Part shown: positions 48,026 through 58,800 of the stretch, in pieces
Layout: every line of letters starts with the position of its first letter
Numbering within the stretch: position 1 is the stretch's first letter
Source of the DNA: Parietaria judaica
Taxonomy: Eukaryota > Streptophyta > Magnoliopsida > Rosales > Urticaceae
Assembly: GCA_954871525.1 (NCBI GenBank)
Contig: OX940868.1
Location: 18,037,056-18,101,055, forward strand
Length of the DNA stretch: 64,000 bases
Direction: 5' to 3'
The notes under the pieces: model-generated
The model's input: the letters and a program-made list of their open reading frames with translations, nothing else
Database searches by the model: none
What the model was told of the DNA's origin: nothing
Program-made: the position numbers and the translations under genes

Positions 48026-48950
48026 ACTATGTGCTCATCCAACTATATATCATCTTCTCAGATTTGAATTTGACAAAAAAATTAGATGAATAAAGTCTCG
48101 TCACCTCATATTTATTGATTTTGAGTACTTTCACCATCTTTTTTTCATTTTAAACCCTTGTTGCCTTAATTATTCAGACTTTGAATACTTTTACCACAAT
48201 TATCCATGTAAACTTTTCTAGTATAGAATTTTTTAAATATATCTTTGATGTCTCTCCTCATCATATTTTTAACGTCCTTTGTGGGCTCGCTTTCATAATA
48301 TACTGCCGTTTCTTGGAATTCTAACGCATCAGCTGTCATTTAAGAGAGTGCCGTTTTAACCATGTCGTTTTTGGTTCTCGTTTCATGTCGTTTATGCCTC
48401 TTTTACCATTTTTTCCTTTTTAAGCCGTTTACATAACCCAAAATTTAATTATTAATAGAAAAATTGCTTGCAATGCATAATAACAAACGAAATTCATCTA
48501 AAAAATAATAACAAAAACGACAAAAACTAGCAACCATTACAGCAATAGACAAACCCATTTGGCTTTAACTCTTTAGGACCCCATTTTACTTTTTTCCTCG
48601 CCATGTTATTGTGCTTGGATTTATTATAAATTAAATAAATAAAAGTATCTTTTGTTCTTATCCTTCTTTAGATACAAAAAAAAAAGTTTGGAGCTATCAT
48701 GTGAAGGTGACAAAACTTAAACACATGGATATCACTTTCAGGACCATTTGTTGCGCCTTCTCATTTCCAGAAAGTGACATTTCACAGCAATGTTTATTAT
48801 ATACCTTAAAATCATAATGACAACCCATGACACCTATTTCGAAAACAATCGAAAACCCGAACACGTAACCTAACTCTATGCAAGCAACGGTAATAAGAAA
48901 CCGTTTAAGAACACGGCCAACGCTCTTGAAACAATTTATTTTATTACCGT
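48026..48950. other. Intergenic AT-rich region
   Basis: No gene is supported. A 90-codon minus-strand frame at 48697-48969 has no recognisable motif and overlaps the SINE-like segment. Confidence 0.4.
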
Positions 48951-48954
48951 GGTA

Positions 48955-49110
48955 TCTGACTACACCCAACTAGTAATCACAGGCCCTGCCATTATCGACC
49001 AGGAGACTACCTCAACGGCGCCAATTGTTGAGTCCAGAGAGAATCGAACCGGGGATGAGCAAAGATCCCAAGTATCGCCCTAACCACTAGACGAACACTT
49101 CGGGGTTGCT
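48955..49110 (-). mobile_element. tRNA-derived SINE
   Basis: On the minus strand TCTAGTGGTTAGGGC (A box, about 49077-49091) and GGTTCGATTCTC (B box, about 49037-49048) are spaced as in a tRNA-type RNA polymerase III promoter. The sequence starts like tRNA-Glu/Asp. The 3' part GTGTAGTCAGATACCACGGTAATA is a SINE body, not a tRNA acceptor stem. Borders are approximate. Confidence 0.7.
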
Positions 49111-49490
49111 CTCCAAACGATAATATGTTGAATTGATTGGACAAACGAAACATAAAACGGCTATAAACCATAGAGATTAGGGCTATCTTATCTCTCACTT
49201 ATTGTAAATTACGCAATAATCCCGTCTAATACTCAAAAACATAATAGAAGACTTAATCGAACATAACATGACCGATTTGACCTTCCTCGGCGATTCGTAA
49301 GAGATTACGGGTAATAAAAAATAATATAATCGCTTTATGAGTATTATTATACACAACGTGTAAATTCATGATCACATGTACAAGTACAAGAAGCTGAAAT
49401 TTTATAGCAGGGAAAAAACTTATATAGAGGATATGTATAACAACATTGACACATGTGTTATATATGAAAATTTGGTAATGGTTTTGTACC
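49111..49490. other. Downstream flank of the 154-aa gene
   Basis: AT-rich; I see no feature besides the 3' end of the neighbouring minus-strand gene. Confidence 0.35.
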
Positions 49491-51241
49491 TTAATTTTTT
49501 AAGATCCCAGAAGCGTTGCACTCTTCGAGCATGTTAATGAGGTTATGTTCGGGGGCGCTAAGAGACGGTAGAATCCGGCTTGGCTGATGTGGCATTGGCT
49601 TTGGCGGCCTTGCCATGGAAATTTCGGGTTCGTGGGACCCGTCTTCCTTCATCACAGGCAAGTCCCCTCTTCTTCGGGCCGTGGCAGACACCCGCTCCTT
49701 CCATATTCTCCCGTCCTGAGAATCAAGACCATATCTCAAGATCTTAAGGTAAAAAGAATGAAAAAGAACCACGAAACACATATCTAGGGAGCTTCTGAGT
49801 AAGTATAATAAGGTAAAAAAAATGAAAATCCTAAAAATATATGGGTAAAAAAATGAAAAAGTACGGTAAGTTCTAAACATATTTTTTACTTTAGATATCT
49901 ATAGATGTAAACGATGATTTTATCCTTAAAAATAAAAGAACCCGTCGGAAATTTATAGGTAAGGGGGTAAACATCTATGATTTACAAGTTCAGTGGGAAA
50001 TTGAACCACGACCAAAAAGTTTAAGAAGGCAAAGTGTAGCCCAAAACTTCATGAATTTGATTTCAGGCCCGGACTAAGGATCTTCGTTAATACAAAAAAA
50101 GATCTATCAATTGCCTTTGTTCTCCAAGAGTATTTAAGAAGTTCTTGAACAAGTCTTATAACAAAAGAGCTTAGATCTCGCATTGTTGTCCTTATAGAGC
50201 TAATTATAGCCATTGCTTCATCATTATCGAGTGCCTTTGTTCCCGAATTCATTTTCTCTCGTTCGACTTCATCAAGAGACACCATTAAAGATGCAATTTT
50301 GATAGAAAAATAGTAGAGCTAATCAGGCTTACGTTGAGAATTGACGGTTCGGGCAACGGGCACGGAATCGGCCTATCGGTATCAAGAGGTTCGCTTGGGT
50401 GTTCCACTGGCTTGAACTCTACTGCTACGTCAATTCCATGGTGAGAAGCAACGGCCAAGTTCGTGTTAGTAACCTCCGAATTTGGTGGTAGTGAAGCCCT
50501 CTCGTCCTTCACCATGTAAGCAAAATATAAGTTACACAAAATAAGAGCAGTCCGCAATGGAATTCAGAACCAGACCGCCAAAACGCGATTTCGATGAAAG
50601 AAAAAAATTATTCTTAAAGAACCTTTTTATCCTAAATCAACTCGTAAAACGTAAATGAACTTTAATACTGAGAAATTACAAATCAAAATGTCCAAAATGT
50701 AAATACCCTACACGCCCTGGAAATCCGGTACGGGTAATTCGGATTACCCGTATCAAGAACACAAATTTCGACTACTATAAGTAAGAAGTCAAGAAAACCT
50801 ATATCATTTGAAGGAGAAAAAAAAAACAATTTAATTAAAGGATAATTATTCAGCACTATATAGTATAAATATATAATCCCCTAGTTGAATTTCAGCATAA
50901 TTTAGCTAAGAGCTTCAAGGAGTAACTAAAGTCTGAAACTTTATATCTAAGAACAACTATCCATACAATACAAAGCATCAATATCTGAAACTAAATCACA
51001 AAAGGCAACAATATCCAAAGATCAAATCAAATCGCCATAGATCCTGAGAATACCAGATCAACCCCATTTGACCGATCACAATAGACACTGAAAAAGTCAA
51101 CCCCAGTTCAAAATTTCGCAATCCAAACACCAAATCTCAAGTAAATCATATGAGAGAGAGAGAGAGAGATCTTACGAGAGCGCTTTGGCTACGCCTATGC
51201 GCAGCTCTGCCCACAGAGAATCTGGAGAAAAGACCCACCAT
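49491..51241 (-). CDS. Uncharacterised plant protein, 154 aa
   Basis: Exons on the minus strand are 51241-51176, 50506-50333 and 49715-49491, giving an open frame of 154 codons. The protein begins MVGLFSRFSVGRAAHRRSQS. In the middle are VEFKPVEHPSEPLDTDRPIP and LPEPSILNDGRIWKERVSA, and it ends with PSLSAPEHNLINMLEE. It is hydrophilic, with no signal peptide or membrane segment. The compact conserved-looking blocks and reading across three exons support a real gene; the function is unknown to me. The exon 2 acceptor is AAG rather than the usual CAG or TAG, so that border is slightly uncertain. Intron 2 contains an unexplained 78-codon frame (50285-50049). The upstream region to about 51640 is GC-balanced and probably holds leader and promoter. 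Confidence 0.75.
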
Positions 51242-51755
51242 TGTTCTTCTTCTCTTTCGATCTTCGGAGCAAAACCAGTGTTCTGATTTTCTCGGATTTG
51301 GCTTCTATGAAGCAACAAAGTTGGAACTTGTGACAGTTTCACTCTTCCAAGCTTCGAATTCAGTAAAGGGTGTTTCTTTTTTGGCCGAACGACACCAAAG
51401 TTTTGGCCTTTCTTTCTCTCACTAAAAAAGAGAGGAGATTGGGTTTGCTTAGTGAGGTGGGTTTTGGCTGATAGTGAGGTGGTGATTCGAAGCGTGTGTG
51501 GAAGTAACTGGGAGTTTAGAGTTTCGAGTGAAATGGGAATGTCAAAAAGCTGTCAAGGAGAGAGAGCCAAGGAACGGTGGGAACTGGGAAAGGATCCATT
51601 TATAAGTCCATATAGATTAGAAGGAACGTTATTAGATTGATTGGTTATTAATGGAATTTAAATACTTAATACTTGATTTTATAGAAAAATAAAATTTTAT
51701 ATTTATTATTTATTTTTCGATCGAATTTTAATTGTGTATTATTCTTTTAAATAAA
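51242..51755 (-). promoter_or_regulatory. Leader/promoter region of the 154-aa gene
   Basis: Moderate-GC sequence ahead of the start codon is followed by AT-rich DNA up to the solo LTR. No defined element was picked out. Confidence 0.4.
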
Positions 51756-51760
51756 ATAAA

Positions 51761-52665
51761 TGTTGGTCACAAGCTCGGTGACAAGCAAGCTTGACTTTGT
51801 CTGTGAGTCACCGACGCTACACTTGACTCAGCCTATCGGGATTGACTTTCAGTCAACACCCAAGGACAGGAATCAAACCTCACACTCTATATAAAGTCTC
51901 ATCAGTGAAGCGGTTAGAATTAACCCAGAAATAACAGAATCATAACGACTTAGAGAGAGAGCCAAACTGATTCTAGAGAGAGAGACTTTGAGAGAATCTT
52001 AGAGAGAGAAACCCGTGGAGTGCGAGGAAAGCTCTGAAGAATCACCGGAGAAGAAGGACGCGGAGGAACGCGACGGAGAATCACGACGGAGACGAAGGCA
52101 ACGTACAACGCTTCGGGCTTCTTAGAGGTGGTCATCACGGCGTCAGGGATCTTCTCCAAGGTTGGTGATTCGTCTCTATCTCTGTGGATCGGTTGAGAAA
52201 CCCAAGGGAATTCGTACGGGATTGTACGTGGTGGGTTAACCGTAAAGGGAGAGTCTTTACTGTCAGGAATCGACCAAGACGGTGTCACCGAAGGAGTGTG
52301 ACGGAGTTAGCCGTGGGTCAGAGAGGTTCGCCGAAGAGAGACGACGGAGAAGAGACAAAGCAAGGGCCACGCCGGGGAGTATCAAGATTGAGTCTTGATC
52401 AGAATCGGAGAGTCATCGAGCTTCAACCGAGAAGAAGAAGCTGCGATCGACAAGGCGTGTTGAGCTCTTTGCGATAAGGGGTATCGTTGTATAAAGGGTG
52501 TATTTCTAGGGAAAGTACCCATCTTCGAGACTTTTGTACAGACCTTGTGTGTTGTGTATAAATAAAGTAGATTCTTGTCCACTGTTCTTTAGTTTGTCAC
52601 AATTCCACAACTTTTGCCTTCTTCTAGAAGTAAATCTTGACCGGGTTGTGGGTGAAATCCCAACA
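51761..52665 (+). mobile_element. Solo LTR of an LTR retrotransposon, 905 bp
   Basis: It begins TGTTGGTCACAAGC and ends GGTGAAATCCCAACA, the TG...CA borders with a 6-base TGTTGG/CCAACA inverted repeat. It is flanked by the exact 5-mer ATAAA on both sides (51756-51760 and 52666-52670). A promoter-like CTATATAAAG lies at about 51888-51897 and an AATAAA at about 52559, in the order expected for a plus-oriented LTR. No internal gag-pol region or second LTR is in the window, so it probably arose by recombination between two LTRs. Confidence 0.88.
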
Positions 52666-52769
52666 ATAAATATTTATTTTTGTTACTCATTAAACTTAAA
52701 TATTAAATTTATAAAAAAATTAAAAGACGCGAGAAATAAACATTAAAAAATTCGTTCGTTATAAATCAA

Positions 52770-52890
52770 GCTTGTTTGCCCTTGTGGTAACTCTACTAAA
52801 TACATGTTCAAGAGGTCACGGGTTCAAACATCATGAAACTCAAATAAGTGCCCTATTTACATGTGTAAATTTGACCAATGGTATCCATTT
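52770..52890 (+). mobile_element. tRNA-derived SINE-like sequence
   Basis: CTTGTGGTAACTCTAC (A-box-like) is followed by AAGAGGTCACGGGTTCAAAC (B-box-like) and a body with TTTACATGTGTAAATTTGxCCAATG. A diverged copy in the opposite orientation is at 62905-63027. The 3' border is approximate. Confidence 0.6.
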
Positions 52891-52899
52891 GTTCTTCAC

Positions 52900-53638
52900 T
52901 CAATATATCTAGTATATATATATAATTCATTTATTTTAAATTTAAATCATCCCAATATTACTAAACGTTGATTAGATTATAAATCTATATATTTTATGTT
53001 GGATGTCAATTGTCAAAAGAAGTATAAAGTTTATTATTTACAAAGATTCTTACTATTATAATTAAAATGAAGTTTATTGTGTGGTATTTAATAATAGGGA
53101 AATAAATTATAGTGTTTAGGAATCTTACTATCACGAACACCAAATATTTATTGCAGGGTATTGATTCACCATTTAATATTTTATATAAAGTATTTTATAC
53201 CTAGATTTTATGGTCATTTCCATTTGAATTCCGTTACAACGTTGAATTTAAGAGATTAATAATGTGGTCGTTGTATAATTGAGAACTCGCCTGGCTAGAC
53301 ACGAAATAGACTTATATATATATATATATATATATATATAGCGATTTATATAATGTTTTCTTTTTCGGTTTTGATAATTAATCTCAATTGCAAGTAAGTA
53401 AAAGTTAAGGCACTAAATAAAAGAAAGTAGAATGGACATTTTTTTAAGAAGGTTAGTTCATTCCTAAGCTCCATTGAGTAGGTCATCATGTGTTGTTTGA
53501 TTGATATCATTGATCTTTCAATGCAATAATAATATATAGCTCATGATGTACAACTTAATCAATGTTATACACATACGTTTGGTATGCATTAAAAGAGTTA
53601 GATATGGGGAGTTGATCAAGAGATCATAGACTTTATCA
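52900..53638. other. Intergenic AT-rich region
   Basis: It contains a TA run at about 53310-53340 and no gene. Confidence 0.4.
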
Positions 53639-53647
53639 TATCCAAGA

Positions 53648-54627
53648 GGGTAAACTGCGGCTAATGTACCCAATGTTTGATTTTCTGCGGATTATATACC
53701 CAATGTTTATTTTTGGCGGCTAATGTACCCAATGTTTGATCCGTTAGATATTTTTGGGTTTTCCGTCAGTTGACCGTTAGAGAGTTATCCTCCACTATAT
53801 GTACACTTTTCGTATTTTTGACATAACTCATTCATTTTTTGTCCAAATTTTATGCACGATTTATGGTTGAAAAGATAAGAGATATATCTACAACTTTGAT
53901 GTTTTAAGTTTTGTAAAATAAGTTGTAAAAAAAGACGAAATTTCAAATATAACGTAAAATTGGACATTAGTTTAATGCAAAATATTTGTTTCGAGCAAAT
54001 TTTAATATACTTAATGACTTTTTATGATGAAATTTAAAAGAAAAAAGTTGTAGATAAATGTTTTATCTTTCCAACGGGTGTTTATTTATAAATTTTTGAC
54101 AAAAAATGAGTGAGTTATGCCAAAATTATAAAAGATGTGATGTGAAATAATATTTCATATTTTTGGCATAACTCACTCGTTTTTTATCCAAAATTTATAA
54201 ATAAACACCCGTTGGAAAGATAAAACATTTATATACAACTTTTTGCTTTTACGTTTCATCATAAAAAGTCATTAAGTATATTAAAATTTGCTCGAAACAA
54301 ATATTTTACGTTAAACTAATGTCCAGTTTTACGTTGTACTTGAAATTTCGTATTTTTTTAAAACTTATTTTACAAAACTTAAAACATTAAAGTTATAGAT
54401 CTATCTCTTATCTTTCCAACCATAGGTCGTACATAAAATTTGGACAAAAAATGAGTGAGTTATGTCAAAAATACGAAAAGTGTATATATAACTCTCTAAC
54501 GGTCAACTGACGGAAAACCCAAAAAATCTAACGGATCAAACATTGAGTACATTAGCCGTCGAAAATAAACATTGAGTACATAATCCGCAGAAAATCAAAC
54601 ATTGGGTACATTAGCCGCAGTTTACCC
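53648..54627. mobile_element. 980-bp near-perfect palindrome with exact 9-bp TSD (Mutator-like fold-back)
   Basis: The left half is mirrored almost completely in the right half, from GGGTAAACTGCGGCTAATGT at the left to ACATTAGCCGCAGTTTACCC at the right. Shared inner blocks include CCGTCAGTTGACCGTTAGAG, and the centre is near 54140. The identical 9-mer TATCCAAGA flanks both sides (53639-53647 and 54628-54636). The duplication length indicates Mutator-type insertion. It encodes no protein. As RNA it would form a hairpin with arms of about 480 bases. Confidence 0.93.
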
Positions 54628-54636
54628 TATCCAAGA

Positions 54637-55859
54637 ACTTAATCATACAGTCTAGAAAGTAGAAACTATTTTATCGTTATTTAACTTAACGATATTTCTA
54701 ATGTTAATTTTTTTAAATTCAAATTAACTTCTTTTATTTTCACTAAAATTATAAATTCAAACCGACTATTTTAAATCTGAATCCTGATTTCGCTTATGGT
54801 TCTTTACTTTCTCGATTAATTTTGCATTTTTATATATATTTAAATTATTTTAATTATTATTAAACTACACCCGACCGGATCTAACTGAATTCACCCGCCA
54901 ACTAGACACACGCAAATAGGGGTGGTCATTTGGGGTCATACACGAAAAACAAAACACGAAACGGTTACGACAAAATTTAAATGGTTTTGGTCAGCCATAA
55001 ATGGATCTGGATCCAACCATGTCAAACACGATTAACATGAATAAATAATGGATGAACACGACATGAATATGATAACACAATGATATCCCGTTACACAAGA
55101 TTAAAGAGTAAAAGGTTGCATTGTGTTATCAAGTGTTTAATACTCGTCTATATGAAATTTATAATTTTTATTTTATTAATTACGTCTTTCAATTAATAAC
55201 ATTAAAAATTATTAGTAATTTTTAGATAATATAAATAAATAAATAAAGTTAAATGTGTATACATTGAACTAATATATCATTTTAAAATAGCTGAATATGT
55301 TAAATGACTTAAATTGATTGATACAATAAACACGGTTATTAAACCAGGCAGGTCTAAAGAATTTCGGAATCACTTAAATCCGACTCTTCTTCCGAACTAT
55401 TCTCCATCTCAAAATCTTATTAAAGAGAAATATACGAAAAACTTCACTTCTCAAAAATAGGTAAATCGCAATCGTTTTTACACACATGCAACACGGAACC
55501 ATACTACGATTCAGGAAGTCTAAAAAATTTGAGACAATCTCCTTTGTTTTGGATTTTGTTTGAGCCTAGTGAGTTTGCCGGGTTCTCCTGGTTGTCTACT
55601 AAAAGGAGTACGAGTACTTACACGATTAATAAATAAGACGAATCTGAATTAATAAAAAAAAATAAAAAAAATACTTAAGACCCAACACGAACACGATACT
55701 TGTTAGCAAGTCATAAATTAACGATTCGGAGACTCTGACCTGTGATTCTTTCAGATCCACGCTAGCATCCAAAGAGCTTGCCACGTCAGCTCTCGGATCA
55801 CGTGCTCCCTGCTCCCTTCGTCGTCCGAGTCACACTCACTCGCCAACTCGCTCTCAGAG
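54637..55859. other. DPE1 upstream region with possible hAT remnant
   Basis: TAGGGGTGGTCATTTGGGGT at 54917 looks like a hAT terminus, and 54940-55100 has ACACGA-rich words that recur at about 55680. A right end and duplication were not found. The DPE1 leader and promoter lie at about 55740-55859, GC-richer and CT-rich. Confidence 0.4.
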
Positions 55860-58800
55860 ATGGCAACAATGGCGGTCCAAGCCTCACTATCCAGGCCTCT
55901 CTCTCTCCTCTCTCCCACACTCTCCGCCTCCTCCTCCTCTCCCTTCGCCGCCGCGCGATTCCGCCACAGAAATGCTCCGCAGCGATGCCGGTGCAGCGCG
56001 GTCTCCGCCGTCTCCGCCGTCGCGGTGGACGCGGACCTTCCTTCCGATTACGGCGACCGTTTCCCGGTGGCGGACCCCGCGGAGCGCCGGCGAGCCGGCG
56101 TGCTGCTCCATCCGACGTCGTTTCGCGGACCGCACGGGATCGGCGATCTCGGCGAAGAGGCGTTTCGCTTCGTTGATTGGCTCCATCGAGCTGGTTGCTC
56201 CGTTTGGCAGGTAAAGAACAGGAAGCTGCATTGTTGTTGATTGAATGTGCTGATCTGATTTCGACGTTTTTGAGCTCTTCCCTTTGCTTCCTGGATTTTT
56301 CGCTCATTTGGAATCTTTCAGTTTTCATTAGGAATTGGAGATATATATATATGTATATATATACAATATTGATTCATATATATATGTATATGTATGATAA
56401 GAGTGTATATACTTGTTTTTCAGGTTCTTCCACTTGTTCCTCCAGGAAGGAAGGCAAATGAAGAGGGATCACCATACTCAGGCCAGGTTACATCAAAATC
56501 TTCTTAATACGCGGTCTCTTCGCCCAACAAAAAAACTATTGCCGAATTTTGCACATTACTTCGTATTTTGCTTGATACCTTGAATATTTTGTTTAGTTGT
56601 TACCAAAATAGCTATGAAGTCTTTATCACAAGACGTTTTTCAAATAAAACTTGCAATCGACTACATATCCCGGGCACAATGATTAGCGTTATAACAGTTT
56701 GCCAAGTTCGGTAGAAAATGGAAATTCTTTAGTTCACTAGTTTGATACTGATTTCATGCTCGTGTACAAAGCTTTTGTTATGCCTTGTCGGGCAATTATT
56801 CAAAAGTATTGTCGCCAATCCAATGCAGGATGCAAATTGTGGGAACACTCTCTTGATATCTCTTGAAGAGCTTGTTAAAGATGGCTTGTTAAAGCAAGAA
56901 GAGCTACCAGAACCAGTGTGAGGAATTTTGTTTTATTTTCTTTTCTGCACCTCATTTATAGTGTTCAAGTTCTTGTTTATGTAAGCTAATGTGTTACTCA
57001 AGTTTTATATATTTTCATGCAGTGTCGCTGAGCGTGTGAATTTCACAACAGTGGCAGAAATAAAGGATCCTTTAATTTTGAAGGTATGCTATATGTTTTC
57101 TGAGTACAAGGTAGGTACTAGGTATTGTCTGATGCAATCCCCGCGGCGGTAGCTAAGTCGTGTACCAAGTTGTTTCTCCTTTGTTTATGAGTACAAGCTA
57201 AATGGTATATTACGTTCAGTTATGCACAAAATGCTTAACCCTGAAAATGAAATATGAACTGAACCAGAAAGCGATAACTATCAAGAGCACCAGAGTTTTA
57301 GTGTGGTTCGGGAAAATTTCCTAACTGAGCAGATCTTTCATTTAACGCTGCACAACAACACTGATGCTTACAACATTTGACAGATCACAAGATCAGTTGA
57401 AACCATCGTACTATCACTTTTCTTGTAACTCAAGTTATCTAGATTTTCTCTCTTATTTAAAGCAAGTACTAGCTATAATAACGTATTTATTATAACCTAA
57501 CGAGGTACTAGAGCTACGACGTAAGCAATATTTATACAATTAATTACTTTACTCTACTTGCATCACAAGTTAACTAAGCTACTTGCTATTTTACTACTTA
57601 ATAACAGAAGTAGCAATAGGAATTATCTCATCACAACGTGAATGTAGCTTCATGCGTATTCTCTTTTGTTAACCCAGGCTGCCAAGAGGCTTATTCAGAG
57701 TAAAGGTGATCTGAAGCGTCAGCTTGAAGAATTTTATAGTGACCCTAAAATATCTAGTAAGACTTGCATAGATTTACTTGCTTTCTCATACATTGCTAGT
57801 CAAAATTTTCTTTTTTCATCCATTCAAGAAAACATTTAAAAAACATTCTGGCGATCACATATAAATGTTTCAGCAATGTTTTCATGTGGAATTTAATCCC
57901 ACATCCAATGTGAAAGATGTGAAGCGAGACTGGGAACCGAACACTATGATACAGAAGAGAAAACGAGAGAACAATTTTTCTTATTGATTATAGGTTCGGA
58001 GACTTAAGCAGGTATTAAACTGGGTAACTAATTCATGGTTATTTGCAGAATTAAAAACAGAATAGTATCACTGATTATCTCTCTAATTATTGCTCATATT
58101 TTTATAGTTACCTTCATATATGTCCTGTAATAGTTGTTTAGAAACATTCAGGCTGGCTTGAAGATGCAGCCTACTTTGCTGCAATAGACAACAGTCTAAA
58201 TACACTCAGTTGGTATCAGTGGCCTCAACCTTTAAAGAATCGTCATCTTTCAGCCTTGCAGAACATCCATGAGAACGAAAAGGATTTTGTAAGAGTTGGA
58301 TGACTGGACTTCTCTATGATCGTATTTAATACCGTAAGTATCAACGATGGCCCCTGAACTTCTCATGCTGTCTCAATTTCCCCTCTGAACGTTAAAAAAA
58401 CGGATGGTTTTCATGTAATGTTAAGTCACAGATGATGCATATGCTAGAAGTTTTATGGTGTGTATTGCATTGAATTATAAAAGGGGGAAACTGGTACAAA
58501 AAGATTTGAGTGGAGAAAGTGAGACAACACGAGAATTTACGGGGGCATAGTTGATAATAACTTTATATTATACAGAACTCGTGTTGATGCTTTAAGCAAG
58601 CCTGTGTTGCTGCCAGCTCAAGCATTTTGACTTTTACAGATTGACACATTTATCGCCCAACAATTCTTATTCCAAAGACAGTGGAAGAAACTTCGCACAT
58701 ATGCGCAAAGTAAGGGAATTAGTATAATGGGGGACATGCCCATTTATGTTGGCTATCACAGTGCTGATGTTTGGGCCAACAGGAAGCACTTTTTGCTGGT

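Noticed and set aside
49037..49110. A tRNA gene on the minus strand
   Set aside because: The A and B boxes are good, but no acceptor stem closes the cloverleaf and the sequence continues into a SINE body.
55778..56328. Long overlapping frames on both strands around the DPE1 start
   Set aside because: They are GC-rich shadows of DPE1 exon 1, whose transit peptide and downstream exon joins fit the family.
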